Shown piece after piece: positions 8,899-19,019 of a stretch of DNA of 64,000 bases (position 1 is its first letter; every line of letters begins with the position of its first letter). The notes under the pieces were generated by a model that was not told where the DNA came from, made no database searches, and saw only the letters and a program-made list of their open reading frames with translations. The DNA lies in NCBI RefSeq assembly GCF_034006335.1, contig NZ_JAWDIQ010000001.1; one strand, given 5' to 3'. Origin of the DNA: Paracerasibacillus soli. GTDB lineage: Bacteria > Bacillota > Bacilli > Bacillales > Amphibacillaceae. Position numbers and translations under genes: made by a program.

Positions 8899-9485
8899 AT
8901 GCAACTAATACCTACAGTAATTGAACAAACAAACCGCGGAGAACGTGCTTATGACATTTATTCACGCTTATTGAAAGACAGAATTATTATGCTGGTAGTG
9001 CCATTGATGATAATGTTGCAAATGCGATTGTAGCACAATTACTATTTCTTGAAGCAGAAGATCCAGGAAAGGATATTTCACTGTACATTAATTCACCAGG
9101 TGGCTCCATTACAGCTGGAATGGCAATGTATGATACGATGCAATTTATAAAATCAGATGTATCAACAATTTGTATCGGAATGGCCGCTTCAATGGGGGCA
9201 TTTTTACTTGCTGCAGGTGAAAAAGGGAAACGTTTTGCACTACCAAATAGTGAAATCATGATTCACCAGCCACTTGGAGGAACACAAGGACAAGCAGCAG
9301 ATATTGAAATCCACGCAAAACGTATTTTGCAAATGCGCGACAAGATGAATCAAATTTTATCTGATCGTACAGGTCAACCGATTGATGTTATCCAACGTGA
9401 TACAGACCGTGATAATTTCATGACAGCAGATCGTGCAGTTGACTATGGATTGATTGATAAAATCTTGGAAAGAAAACCCGAATAA
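8899..9485 (+). CDS. clpP: ATP-dependent Clp protease proteolytic subunit (one frame break)
   Basis: Serine peptidase forming the tetradecameric barrel that works with ClpC, ClpE and ClpX. Corrected length is 195 residues. The N-terminus MQLIPTVIEQTNRGERAYDIYSRLLKDRII starts at 8899 behind AGGAGG. One base is missing near 8993 (the expected LGSAIDD), after which the frame resumes as NAIVAQLLFLEAEDP. Catalytic Ser lies in GMAASMGAFLLAAG, His in MIHQPLGGTQGQA, and Asp in TDRDNFM. The single homopolymer-like indel is almost surely an error in such a core gene. Regulation by CtsR is visible upstream. Confidence 0.95.
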
Positions 9486-9502
9486 AATATTCTCAGAAAT
9501 AG

Positions 9503-9547
9503 AAGGGTCAGACCCCCTCATAAAGTAATGGGAGGTCTGACCTTTTT
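9503..9547 (+). terminator. clpP terminator built on a GGGTCAGACC palindrome
   Basis: AAGGGTCAGACC(CCC)...GAGGTCTGACCTTTTT forms a long stem ending in T5 and GTTTTG. It works for clpP and may also work for crh, which converges. It contains the dispersed GGGTCAGACCCC motif discussed in the findings. Confidence 0.85.
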
Positions 9548-9569
9548 GTTTTGTCGTAGCCTTTTATCT

Positions 9570-9839
9570 TTAAACTTTTTCGCTGTTTTCTGTAACAAAC
9601 TCGATTAAGCTATTTAAAGCAACGGTTTCATCTGGTCCATCTGCAGTTAGGATAATCGTTTCTCCCTCCGTAATGGCTAAACTCATTAGTCCCATAATGC
9701 TTTTTGCATTTACTCGTTTACCTTCCTTTTCCAAAAACAAGTTTGCAGAATATCGATTGGCTTCTTGTACAAACTGTGCAGCAGGCCTAGCTTGTAACCC
9801 TGTCTCCAACTCAACCCTTACTGTCCTTTCTACCAACAT
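9570..9839 (-). CDS. crh: Catabolite-repression HPr-like protein Crh
   Basis: HPr-fold cofactor of CcpA, phosphorylated on a serine by HPrK, whose gene is also in this window. The segment ETGLQARPAAQFVQEAN has Gln where HPr has the PTS-phosphorylated His15, which distinguishes Crh from HPr. The Ser46 site is seen in NAKSIMGLMSLA. I choose the third of three tandem ATG codons (9839), 6 nt from GGGGAGG, giving 89 residues. It is the last gene of the nudix-rapZ-yvcK-whiA-crh cluster, as in B. subtilis. Confidence 0.93.
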   Translation of the reverse strand: MLVERTVRVELETGLQARPAAQFVQEANRYSANLFLEKEGKRVNAKSIMGLMSLAITEGETIILTADGPDETVALNSLIEFVTENSEKV

Positions 9840-9936
9840 CATCATCCTCCCCAGGAATAAGTATCCTCTTCACGTTCTCTTTTTGTGTAAATTATCGATA
9901 TTATACCATGAAAGCGAACGAATAACCAAGCTTTAT

Positions 9937-10878
9937 TTACATTATTTTCCCTTGGCGGATACTTTCGGCAAATTCATCGATTTTCTTCATTCGATGATTC
10001 ACTCCAGACTTTGAAATTTTACCACTTGGAATGAGCTCCCCTAACTCCTTTAATGTCACATTATCATGTTCTAACCTAACAGTGGCAATTTCTTGTAACT
10101 TTTCTGGTAAAGCTTCTAAACCTACCGTCTGTTTAATAAAACGGATATTTTCTATTTGTCGGAAGGCAGCACCAATTGTTTTATTTAAGTTAGCTGTTTC
10201 ACAATTTACTAGCCGGTTGACTGAATTTCGCATATCACGCACAATCCGTACATCTTCAAATTTAAATAATGCATTATGTGCACCGATTATGTTAAGAAAC
10301 TCCGTTATTTTTTCTGCTTCCTTTATATATACAATAAAGCCATTTCTACGTTGCAATTCTCTTGCACGCAAATCAAATGTATTTAATAAAGCACACAAAG
10401 CATGATTATGCTCCTCATACATATTAAAGATTTCCAAATGGTACGAAGATGTTTCTGGATTATTGACTGAACCCCCTGCTAAAAAGGCGCCTCGTAAATA
10501 TGCCCTTCTACAACATACCTCTTTTGTAAATCTTTTAGAAATAGAGCGAAGAAATACATATGGGTCTTCTAATATTTCTAATTCTTGTAATATCTGTTTT
10601 ACGCCGTTTTTCATACGGACAATGTATACATTATTTTTCTTTAGCTTCATTTTCCTTCGAACAAGTAATTCTACCGGTTCATTATATTTCGATTTAATTA
10701 ATACATAAATTCTTCGTGCAATGGCTGCATTTTCTGTTTGCACGTCTAATGTATAGTTTTGCTGTGATAAGGATATAACACCATTCATACGTATTAATGC
10801 AGCAAGTTCTGCCTCAATGCAACATGGGTCAGATTCAATTGTTGTTAATTCCTTTTTTATTTCTGAAGCAAACGACAA
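9937..10878 (-). CDS. whiA: DNA-binding protein WhiA
   Basis: 313 residues: an N-terminal domain related to LAGLIDADG homing endonucleases (CCRRAYLRGAFLAGGSVNNPE) and a C-terminal helix-turn-helix (NVTLKELGELIPSGKISKSGVNHRMKKI). In Bacillus it affects chromosome segregation and cell division; in actinomycetes it controls sporulation. A TTG start at 10878 lies just after the yvcK stop, with its GGGTGA inside the end of yvcK, so translation is coupled. The frame is intact. Confidence 0.95.
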   Translation of the reverse strand: MSFASEIKKELTTIESDPCCIEAELAALIRMNGVISLSQQNYTLDVQTENAAIARRIYVLIKSKYNEPVELLVRRKMKLKKNNVYIVRMKNGVKQILQELEILEDPYVFLRSISKRFTKEVCCRRAYLRGAFLAGGSVNNPETSSYHLEIFNMYEEHNHALCALLNTFDLRARELQRRNGFIVYIKEAEKITEFLNIIGAHNALFKFEDVRIVRDMRNSVNRLVNCETANLNKTIGAAFRQIENIRFIKQTVGLEALPEKLQEIATVRLEHDNVTLKELGELIPSGKISKSGVNHRMKKIDEFAESIRQGKIM

Positions 10879-10880
10879 CT

Positions 10881-11857
10881 TTACTCACCCTTTTTACTTG
10901 TCTTGGTCACAAGCGAATAAAGCAATGTTGCAATTTTATTCGTATCATGACGCAATGTATATTGTTGATGGTCAATAATATCTCCCTCAATGACCTCCAA
11001 ACCCATCTCCATTAAGCGCTCAATATCAAACTGTACAGGTTTTGCATTTTCTTCAGCATACACCGATTGAATCTTTTTGCTTATTGGTTCATTATGGACA
11101 ACCACTGCATCTAAACTATTCTTTCCGACATGGTCAATAATCGCCTGGGCGTGATCAGATGCTGTATAATCCGTTGTTTCACCTTCTTGTGTCATCACAT
11201 TACATACGTATACTACTTTTGCTTTTGCATTTAATATTGCTTCATCTATTTGTGGAAAAATCAAATTCGGTAAAATACTTGTATATAAACTACCAGGAGA
11301 TATAACAATTAAGTCCGCTTTTTCAATTGCTTCAATAGCATTAGTTAAAGGTTCGGCTGGTTGCGGACTTAAAAATACACGCTTAATACGTTTTTTTGCT
11401 AAGGGAATTTTTGATTTGCCCGAAACGATTGTCCCATCTTCCATTTCTGCATGCAATAGCAAATTTTCATTAGAGATTGGGTATATTTCCCCTTTTACAT
11501 TTAGTACACGTGAAATTTCCTTTATGCCCGTAAAAAAATCTCCGGTAATAGAAGTCATTGCTGCCAATAGTAAGTTACCTAAAGAATGGCCAGAAGTCCA
11601 TTCCCCATGGAAAACCGATGCTGAAATAATTCGATTAACATTGGTTCCACGTCAGACATTGCTGCAATCACATTACGAATATCACCTGGAGCCGGGATAT
11701 CCATTTCACTACGTAATCTCCCAGTACTTCCACCATCATCAGCTACCGTTACCAAAGCTGTTAACGTGATTGGCAAACTTTTTAATCCGCGTAATAAAAC
11801 AGGCATACCTGTTCCTCCGCCAATGACAACTACTCGTGGTTCTTCCTGCGTTCCCAT
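10881..11857 (-). CDS. yvcK: Gluconeogenesis factor YvcK/MgfK (one frame break)
   Basis: CofD-like UDP-sugar-binding protein needed for growth on gluconeogenic carbon sources and linked to cell-wall synthesis. Corrected length is 325 residues. N-terminal RVVVIGGGTGMPVLLRGLK and VTVADDGGSTGRLR; later LIVISPGSLYTSILPNL. The frame breaks near 11585 inside NGLSGHSLGNLLLAAM; one added T restores it. ATG 11857 has AAGGAAGG upstream. Neighbours rapZ and whiA lie within a few bases on each side. A single indel in a conserved gene is probably an artefact. Confidence 0.93.
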
Positions 11858-11858
11858 T

Positions 11859-12742
11859 TTAATGATCCTTCCTTTTATCAATATCACGATGACTTACGTG
11901 TGTAATATACTGACCTGATAATTGTTTTGCAAAATACTCTGCTAATGCAACAGAACGGTGTTGCCCACCTGTACAACCGATAGCGACAACGAGTTGAGAT
12001 TTTCCTTCTTTTTTATAAAGCGGCAACATGTACTGCAAAAGATCCATTACCTTTTCTTGGAACTTTTGCGTATCTGTCCATTTAAATACATAGGTAGCCA
12101 CGTCTTGATTTAGACCTGTTAATGGCTGCAAATTTGGTACATAGTGTGGATTTGGTAAAAACCTTACATCAAAAACTAAATCAGCGTCTATTGGCAAACC
12201 ATATTTAAAACCAAACGACAACATATTCACAGAAAAATATCTTGTTTTTCTTCACTGAAAGCTTGTAAGATTTTTTCTCGTAATTCACGTGGTTTTAAAT
12301 TTGTTGTATCAATTATACGTTGTGCCCTACCTTTTAATTCGTCTAAAATAACCCGTTCTTGTTTAATTCCTTTTAATGGTAAATCCCCAACAGCTAAAGG
12401 GTGAGAACGTCGTGTTTCTTTGTATCGACTCACGAGTTTTTCATCTTTAGCATCTAGAAAAAGGATTTGTTCATCAAGCCAGTTTTCGTCACTAACACTA
12501 TCTAATGACTCAATTAACGTATCAAAAAATTCACGACCACGTAAATCCATTACAAGCGCTACTTTTCGAATACTGTTTGTAGTGTCTTTCATTAGTTCTA
12601 GAAACTTTGGTAATAATGTAGGCGGTAAATTATCCACACAATAATAACCTAAGTCTTCAAAACTCTGTATTGCGACAGTTTTACCAGCACCAGACATTCC
12701 CGTTATAATAACCAGTTTTGTTTCATTTAATTGATTTGTCAT
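11859..12742 (-). CDS. rapZ: RNase adapter / nucleotide-binding protein RapZ (YvcJ), one frame break
   Basis: P-loop protein; E. coli RapZ controls glmS mRNA decay, while B. subtilis YvcJ binds nucleotides and affects competence. Walker A is VIITGMSGAGKTVAIQ; the C-terminal domain has SFGFKYGLPIDADLVFDVRFLPNPHY and GCTGGQHRSVALAE. Corrected length is 294 residues. The frame breaks at a run of T near 12235 (EEKQDIFSVNM expected); one added T repairs it. The start at 12742 abuts the nudix stop, and the stop nearly abuts the yvcK start, so the operon is tight. Confidence 0.93.
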
Positions 12743-13216
12743 CTATTTAACTCCTTCCCATGGATCAAGGCGGAAATCTAATAATTTATACGCAGTAGTA
12801 TATTGAAACGCCCCAAACAGCACATCTTTATTTCCTGATAATACATACTCGAAAATTTTCCTATCTCCTTCTGCCATTGGTAAAGTTAAAACTTCTTCAC
12901 GTCTTACCCAGGTGAGTTCTCCCTCTTTACAATGATCATTTAATGTACCAGAATAATTTCGATTCACAAATGTAAACATCATCCATTCGTTTTCAAGTTG
13001 CTGTTCATCATAAATGTTAAAAGTAAATACACCAGCTAGTGTTGGCTTTTCTAATGTTAGTCCCGTTTCTTCCCAATACTCACGAACTACTGACTCTTTA
13101 ATTGTTTCCCCTTGCTCCATTTTTCCACCCGGCATTGCGTACCAGCCTCGGCTTGGCTTTTTTATTAACAGTACATAATCTTGATTGATTAAAATACAAT
13201 TCGTCACACGTTGCAT
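12743..13216 (-). CDS. NUDIX hydrolase (YvcI-like)
   Basis: About 157 residues. The NUDIX box begins GGKMEQGETIKESVVREYWEETGL (about 35-57) with the conserved REYWEE core, indicating Mg-dependent hydrolysis of a nucleoside diphosphate linked to another moiety. In B. subtilis yvcI sits at the same position upstream of rapZ; 8-oxo-dGTP cleavage is sometimes assigned but is not proved by sequence. ATG 13216 follows AAAGGTG; an upstream GTG at 13225 overlaps that site and is rejected. First gene of the operon. Confidence 0.88.
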   Translation of the reverse strand: MQRVTNCILINQDYVLLIKKPSRGWYAMPGGKMEQGETIKESVVREYWEETGLTLEKPTLAGVFTFNIYDEQQLENEWMMFTFVNRNYSGTLNDHCKEGELTWVRREEVLTLPMAEGDRKIFEYVLSGNKDVLFGAFQYTTAYKLLDFRLDPWEGVK

Positions 13217-13381
13217 ACATATCACCTTTATATCTATATTTCATGCATTCACTTCATCTTTATCTTCTTACTTCTATTATACATTGAATGATAGGAACAT
13301 ACCACCATGCATAAACCAACAGCATGATGAAAATGGTAAGCGCCACTTCGTAACATACAGACTTCCATACAACAAAAAAAA

Positions 13382-13410
13382 GACACAGATACGATATATA
13401 TCTGTGCCCA
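13382..13410 (-). terminator. Second terminator downstream of trxB
   Basis: Minus-strand stem CACAGATA / TATCTGTG followed by TCTTTTTTTTGTTG. The 338-bp gap 13217-13554 between the nudix gene and trxB contains this hairpin, the one at 13511-13547, and otherwise no gene I can support; the nudix-operon promoter probably lies in its left part. Confidence 0.75.
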
Positions 13411-13510
13411 ACAATATATTTATAAAAAAGGGGGTCAATTAGTTAACTACATTGTATCGTATAAATGTTTCGTCCGTGTTACAACAACATTAAAACCAGT
13501 TTAAAATGAT

Positions 13511-13547
13511 GAAATCGACAAGTATACCTCTTTATCTTGTCGATTTC
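13511..13547 (-). terminator. Hairpin directly after trxB
   Basis: A 12-bp perfect inverted repeat (GAAATCGACAAG / CTTGTCGATTTC) begins 8 nt after the trxB stop. The T tail is weak (ATCATTTT), so it may act with the stronger hairpin at 13382-13410. Confidence 0.55.
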
Positions 13548-13554
13548 ATGTTTC

Positions 13555-14505
13555 TTATAAAGTTGATGTTTTCTTTTTATCTTTTAGCTCTTCAATATAA
13601 GCCTGTGCAGACTCTGCTGCAATACTACCATCACCTGTAGCAGTTACTATTTGTCTAAGCTTTTTCTCACGAATATCGCCTGCTGCATACACACCAGGTA
13701 TTTTTGTTTCCATGTTTTCATTTGTTAAGATATAGCCTTCATCATCTGTAATTCCAAGGTTTTTAAACGGTTCACTTAAAGGAAGCATACCAATATAAAT
13801 AAATACACCATCTGCTTTAAATTCAGATGTTTCTCCAGTTTTAAGATTATTCAATGTTAAACTAGATACTTTATTTTCCCCATTAATGGATACTGCTTGT
13901 GTGTCCCAAATAAAGTCAATCTTCTCGTTGTTAAAAGCACGTTCTTGGATAATTTTTTGGGCTCGTAAAGCATCACGACGGTGAATAATGGTAACCTTTT
14001 TCGCAAATTTCGTTAAATAGATTCCTTCTTCAACCGCGGAATCTCCACCACCAATTACCACTAATTCTTTATCTTTAAAAAAAGCTCCGTCACAGACTGC
14101 ACAATAAGAAACACCGCGACCAGCAAGTTCCTCTTCGCCTGGAATACCGATTTTCTTATGCTCTGCACCCGTTGTAATAATGAACGTCTTCGTTTTATAT
14201 TCATTTTTACCAGCTTTAATTAGTTTATAATCGCCATGATCCGTTACTTCACTAATATCCCCATAGGCATATTCCGCGCCAAACTTTTTGGCATGTTCAA
14301 ACATTTTATTGGATAAATCAGGTCCTAATATATGATCAAAACCAGGGTAGTTTTCCACTTCTTCCGTATTCGCCATTTGGCCACCCGGTATCCCTCGTTC
14401 AATCATTAATGTATGGAGATTTGCACGTGATGCATAAACAGCAGCAGTCATCCCAGCTGGTCCAGCACCAGCAATCACTACATCATACACTTTTTCCTCG
14501 GACAT
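13555..14505 (-). CDS. trxB: Thioredoxin reductase
   Basis: FAD/NADPH enzyme that reduces thioredoxin; essential in B. subtilis. About 316 residues. FAD-binding GAGPAGMTAAVYASRANL, redox-active CAVC (about residue 133-136), NADPH motif GGGDSAVEEGIYL, and C-terminal FAD segment GVYAAGDIREK. ATG 14505 (MSEEKVYD) is 8 nt from GAGG; an upstream ATG at 14511 is less well placed. The frame is intact. It follows the TPR gene as in B. subtilis yvcD-trxB. Confidence 0.96.
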   Translation of the reverse strand: MSEEKVYDVVIAGAGPAGMTAAVYASRANLHTLMIERGIPGGQMANTEEVENYPGFDHILGPDLSNKMFEHAKKFGAEYAYGDISEVTDHGDYKLIKAGKNEYKTKTFIITTGAEHKKIGIPGEEELAGRGVSYCAVCDGAFFKDKELVVIGGGDSAVEEGIYLTKFAKKVTIIHRRDALRAQKIIQERAFNNEKIDFIWDTQAVSINGENKVSSLTLNNLKTGETSEFKADGVFIYIGMLPLSEPFKNLGITDDEGYILTNENMETKIPGVYAAGDIREKKLRQIVTATGDGSIAAESAQAYIEELKDKKKTSTL

Positions 14506-14589
14506 CACCATCGCCTCTCTTTTTCTGTAATATACTATGATAACTAAATTAAGCGTATAAGATTATCTCATTTTCGTCTATTATTCTGC

Positions 14590-15567
14590 TCAATTCCTCC
14601 ATGGCTGCCCTTCGTTTTCTAATTGCGGGTATTTCTTACAACCTATTTCCCATATCGATTGAGCTTTTGAGATGTTTCCCATTTCATACAAGGTTAAACT
14701 ATACCAGCGAAAATAAGATAAAGGTGATACAGTCTTCTGTTTAATCATGCGAAACCGTTTATTCGCCTCTGCATATTGGGCAGTCCTTGCCAATGTTGTT
14801 GCTATGATTAGCTTTTGTTGTTCATGGATTGGATATACATTGCGTATTTTACTTATATAATGATTGTATTCTGTTTTCTTTCCGAGTTCATAATAAAACA
14901 ATGCCAAGTTTGTATGACTATATAATCCACTTGGTTCAGATTCTAAATGCGTTAATTCCATCGCAATAGCCTCTTCATGTTGCCCCTCGAAAAACAATGC
15001 TTGTGCATATTCATGTCGAATAACTTTATGATCTGGAAACAAGATCAGCATTTCGTTTAAAACCGCCAATGCTTTATTCCAATCTAAGTTCTCCATAAAG
15101 TGGAAAGCTGTTTCTTGATAGATTAATAACTCATCTTCATCCTCTAATTCCCAATCGTCTTCCTCTTCTTCTTCAAATTCAATCAGTTGTAATAGTTCCT
15201 CTGCTTCTTCCGTAAAATCTCCATCATTTTCTTTGTTTAAATAGGCAAGTGCATATTTTTTTGCCTCAGTCAGTAAACCCAAATGGGCATAATTATTCGC
15301 TAATAAATAATAGCAATCAACGTATTCTTCAGTTGATTGCAATACAATTGTTAATTCTTGATTCGCTTTATAATAGAGTCCTAATTCTGTATAAACGACA
15401 GAAAGTTGACAACGATATAATGGTTCATTTGGATTTGCTTCAATCGCTTTTTTTAACCATTTTGTCGCATTATCAAATTTACGTTTTTGAAATGCCTCTA
15501 CTCCACGGACATAATAAAAATCGCCATCCGGTATAAATGGTATAATTTTTTTATTCGTTTGTTGCAT
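14590..15567 (-). CDS. Tetratricopeptide-repeat protein (YvcD-like)
   Basis: About 325 residues made of several TPR units, for example VEAFQKRKFDNATKWLKKAI and QLSVVYTELGLYYKANQEL near the N-terminus and further units near the C-terminus. An acidic linker (EFEEEEEDDWELEDEDELL, about 130-150) separates two repeat blocks. No signal peptide or membrane segment, so cytoplasmic; probably a protein-protein scaffold. B. subtilis has a TPR gene at the same position before trxB. ATG 15567 is 7 nt from TAGGAG. Function unknown. Confidence 0.85.
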   Translation of the reverse strand: MQQTNKKIIPFIPDGDFYYVRGVEAFQKRKFDNATKWLKKAIEANPNEPLYRCQLSVVYTELGLYYKANQELTIVLQSTEEYVDCYYLLANNYAHLGLLTEAKKYALAYLNKENDGDFTEEAEELLQLIEFEEEEEDDWELEDEDELLIYQETAFHFMENLDWNKALAVLNEMLILFPDHKVIRHEYAQALFFEGQHEEAIAMELTHLESEPSGLYSHTNLALFYYELGKKTEYNHYISKIRNVYPIHEQQKLIIATTLARTAQYAEANKRFRMIKQKTVSPLSYFRWYSLTLYEMGNISKAQSIWEIGCKKYPQLENEGQPWRN

Positions 15568-15697
15568 ACACAATCTCCTAGTTTACTTCTTTTCAGTACA
15601 AAGTATAACATAATCACGAATGAAAATATATACTTCGACTAAATTGCTATAACAATAAAGTAGGGATATGCATGTATGGATAGAAAATAGGCGCACT

Positions 15698-15728
15698 AAA
15701 AAGGGCCTGAGGGGTCAGACCCTTTTTT
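15698..15728 (-). terminator. Strong bidirectional terminator after glpD
   Basis: Minus strand AAAAAGGGTCTGA-CCCC-TCAGGCCCTTTTT: a 13-bp stem with one G-U pair and a CCCC loop, with T on both sides. It abuts the glpD stop and contains the GGGGTCAGACCC motif that recurs elsewhere in the window. Confidence 0.85.
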
Positions 15729-15729
15729 A

Positions 15730-17392
15730 TTATGAATCTGTTGGATGTGTTGCTTCACGTAAAGCACGATCCAATTCGGCTTGATACAATTCTTTTGCCT
15801 TTGTTGACCATGCAAATACATTTGCCAAATAATTTACTACTGCTGTTTCATGTTCTTTTACCCAATTGATATCAAAATAAAGCGCTCCTGTCCTTCGAAT
15901 AAAGAAATCGGCTGGCTTATAGACGAGCTCGTAATCAAGTCCATACAATAGCTCAGCAAAAACAACTGGATCTATATTATTTTTAATTGCTTCTTCTTTA
16001 TTTTCCTTAAATAATGTAAATATTACCGATACATTTGCACCATATTTTTGAATGAGCCTTTGTACCATTTCATCTTTTATTCCTAAGCTCAAACCTTCAT
16101 TCTTCATATTTCCTTTATACTTTTCAAATCCTTTTGACCCACCAACTTCTCCACCTGAAATTGGAATATGCTCTGTTTCCGATTTTGAATAAAGGATTCC
16201 ATATTCCGTTTTCATCTGTTTGACAATTGTATCCACTACTTCTTCCGCCATTTTGCGGTAACCAGTCAATTTTCCACCCGCAATCGAAATTAGACCAGAA
16301 TTTGAAATGAAAATTTCATCCTTACGAGAAATCTCTCCCGGTTTCCTCCATCTTCTTCAATTAACGGACGTAACCCCGCCCAACTTGATTCAACATCGTC
16401 ATTTGTTATTTGTAATGAAGGAAACATAAAATGAATTGCTTCTAATAAGTAATCCCGATCTTCTCTTTTTACCGTCGGATGCGCGATATCTCCTTCGTAA
16501 AACGTATCCGTAGTTCCAACGTATGTTTTATTTTCCCGTGGAATTGCAAAAACCATTCTTCCATCCGGTGTATCAAAATAAATTGCTTGTTTTAAAGGGA
16601 AAACCTCTTGTGGAAATACGAGATGTACCCCCTTTGTTAGATGCAAATGTTTTCCTTCTTTGGAACCATCAATTTCACGTAATGCATCCACCCAAGGGCC
16701 GCATGCATTAATAACTTTTTTTGCATAACATTCAAATGTATCTCCAGTAAGTTGGTCTTCCAATAATGTTCCTATTACTCGATTATTGTTATCATAAATA
16801 AAATCAACTGCTTTTACGTAATTAATCGCAGTTGCTCCTTTTCCACGGCTTTTTTCATCACTTCAATCGTAAGTCGTGCATCATCCGTTTTGTATTCTAC
16901 ATAGTAGCCAGCACCTTTTAAACCCTCTCTTTTAATAAGTGGCTCTTTTTCTAATGCTTCTTCTGGACTTAACATTTTCTTTCGTTCCGTCTTTTTTACA
17001 CCAGCTAAGAAGTCATATGTCCGTAAACCAACATTTGTCGTGACAGGGCCAAACGTTCCACCTTTATGAAAAGGTAACATCATCCATTCCGGAGTCGTGA
17101 CGTGCGGGCCATTTTCATAAACAATAGCTCGCTCTTTCCCAACATCTGCAACTAGTTTTACTTCAAATTGTTTTAAATAACGAAGACCACCATGAACTAA
17201 CTTTGTAGACCGACTCGATGTACCCGCCGCAAAATCTTGCATTTCAAAAACAACTGGTTTTAATCCGCGGGATGCAGCATCTAAAGCAATGCCTGCACCT
17301 GTAATTCCACCACCAATAACAAGCACATCGTATTGACTCTTTTCAATCATTCTTAATGTTTCAGATCGATTGAAACTGCTGAATTTCACCAT
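15730..17392 (-). CDS. glpD: Aerobic glycerol-3-phosphate dehydrogenase (two frame breaks)
   Basis: Membrane-associated FAD enzyme oxidising glycerol-3-phosphate to dihydroxyacetone phosphate and feeding electrons to menaquinone. Corrected length is 554 residues, the same as B. subtilis GlpD. N-terminal FAD motif DVLVIGGGITGAGIALDAASRGL, then LVHGGLRYLKQFE, NACGPWVDALRE, and the C-terminal domain starting KLTGYRKMAEEVVD. Frames break near 16830 (AVEKGATAINYVKAV expected) and near 16335 (EDGGKPGEISRKDE expected); each is repaired by one A in a short A run. No glpF, glpK or glpP lies adjacent, unlike in B. subtilis. Confidence 0.93.
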
Positions 17393-17611
17393 ATGATTAG
17401 CCTCCCACTTATTGCTTCTACATTAAATATAACCTTATCTTTCACATCTCATGCACAGATAAATGAAAAAGCCACATTCAACCCCATTATTCTTTTTAGG
17501 TTGACTGCGACTCTCTATTTTTCCGTCTCATTCATTCACTTTATATTTAAAACAGCGAATTTATTTGCATTACACATGCTTTTACTTGTAACTAACGCAA
17601 CATCGTACTAT

Positions 17612-18154
17612 CTAGAGAAAGTAATTTAGATATACTTTACAATATTTCTTTATTTTCTCTCTGTTCCATTTCCTCTTTTGTATAAATGATTCGCATTGGA
17701 TTTCCCCGACAAATGCACCAGCGGGAACATCTTTATGAACAAGGGATCCCGCAGAAATTATTGCACCCTCTCCAATTATGATGCCAGGTAATATCGTTGA
17801 ATTTGCTCCAATCATCACATTATCCCCAATGATTACCTCGCCAAGACGATACTCATTGATTAAATATTCATGAGCTAAAATAGTCGTATTGTACCCAATA
17901 ATACTATTGTTACCTACCGAAATTTTTTCTGGAAACATGACATCTGGCACAACCATTAAAGCAAATGCTGTTTGCCTTCCTACTTTCATTTTCAGAAAGA
18001 CGCGGTATAACCAATTTTTCACACTTAAAAATGGTGTAAACCGGGCAATTTGAATAATGATAAAGTTTTTGGCCACTTTCCAAAAAGAGACCGTCTTATA
18101 TATTTGCCATAATGAATTTGCACCTTGAACAGGAAACCGGGATGTTCTTCGCAT
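17612..18154 (-). CDS. yvoF: Hexapeptide-repeat acyltransferase (YvoF-like)
   Basis: 180 residues. The C-terminal half consists of left-handed beta-helix hexapeptide repeats (IGDNVMIGANSTILPGIIIGEGAIISAGSLVHKDVPAGAFVGE) typical of O-acetyltransferases; the acceptor is not known. The start at 18154 lies 3 nt after the ppaX stop, with TAGGAG inside the end of ppaX. Same order as B. subtilis hprK-lgt-yvoD-ppaX-yvoF, except that yvoD is missing here. Confidence 0.85.
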   Translation of the reverse strand: MRRTSRFPVQGANSLWQIYKTVSFWKVAKNFIIIQIARFTPFLSVKNWLYRVFLKMKVGRQTAFALMVVPDVMFPEKISVGNNSIIGYNTTILAHEYLINEYRLGEVIIGDNVMIGANSTILPGIIIGEGAIISAGSLVHKDVPAGAFVGEIQCESFIQKRKWNREKIKKYCKVYLNYFL

Positions 18155-18156
18155 GT

Positions 18157-18791
18157 TTACACTCCTACGATTTGTAGTAAATCGCTCATTTTCTCTAGCA
18201 TATATGTTGGTTCATATGCGTTTAAAAACTCCTCACCTTTATGTGACCATGCCACAGCAGCAGTTGCCACACCAGCACGTTGTCCCGCCTCAATATCATG
18301 AGAATTATCACCGACCATTAATGTTGTTTTTTTTTTCCATGCAATGCTTCCATTCCCATTAACACAGGCTCGGGATGTGGTTTAGCATGGGTTACTTCAT
18401 CTAAAGTGATAATTGTGGAAAAGTATGAAGACAATCCCGTCCATGATAACCCTTTTTCGACACCTTTTCGCATTTTTGTAGACACGATGCCTAATTGTAT
18501 ATTTGCCTTTTGTAATGACTCCAATGTCTCCTTTACTCCTGGAAAAAGTTTGACATATTCGTCATGATGTAAAAAATTATGTTCACGATATGTTTGTACC
18601 ATGTCGTCCACAAGGTTCGGTGCAATTTTATTGAACGTATCGCGCAGTGGTGGGCCGTTAAAAGATAATAGCTGTTCTTCCGTAAATTCATAACCATATT
18701 GTTTAAATGTATATTTAAAAGATTCTTTTATGAGTTCATTTGTATCAATTAATGTTCCATCAAGATCAAAAAGTATTGTCTGAATCCCCAT
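18157..18791 (-). CDS. ppaX: Pyrophosphatase PpaX, HAD family (one frame break)
   Basis: Hydrolyses pyrophosphate released when HPrK dephosphorylates Ser-P-HPr. Corrected length is about 211 residues. HAD motif I is ILFDLDGTLIDT, motif II GIVSTKM, and motif III follows HAKPHPEPV. The frame breaks in a run of ten A (near 18330) just before TTLMVGDNSHDIEAG, where motif IV lies; altering the run length restores VGDN and the tail to the stop at 18157. ATG 18791 is 9 nt from AAGGGGTG. The structured repeat copy A lies immediately upstream. Confidence 0.9.
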
Positions 18792-18825
18792 ATATGTAAA
18801 TGCACCCCTTTTTCTAATCAAATTT

Positions 18826-18935
18826 CAATCAGTAGAGGTTTTCGACTTCCCCTGCCGATTGTTAGTTGTATAAGCAGGCTTTTACTAACTGTTAACCTCC
18901 ACTTGTCATTCTTATTCCCCTCAAATGGAGATCTT
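18826..18935 (-). repeat. Structured dispersed element, copy A (5' of ppaX)
   Basis: Minus strand, 5' to 3': a 9-bp stem CTCCATTTG (18930-18922) / CAAGTGGAG (18905-18897) enclosing AGGGGAATAAGAATGA; then GTTAGTAAAAGCC and CAACTAACAATC; then a terminal hairpin CAATCGGCAGGGG / CCTCTACTGATTG (18861-18826), which pairs with G-U pairs only on this strand. The hairpin ends 35 nt before the ppaX start codon. Copies B, C and D share the same blocks. Function unknown. Confidence 0.7.
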
Positions 18936-19019
18936 ATCATGCATAGAACTTGCTAGTCGTGCTCACAATTTATCGCACCTTTGATTATTTCCTAGCAAGT
19001 TCACACTACAATAAACATC

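Noticed and set aside
18823..18940. Copy A as a known riboswitch (SAM, lysine, T-box, purine)
   Set aside because: None of the diagnostic core sequences of those classes is present (for example the T-box GGGTGGNACCGCG), and the downstream genes are unrelated in function.
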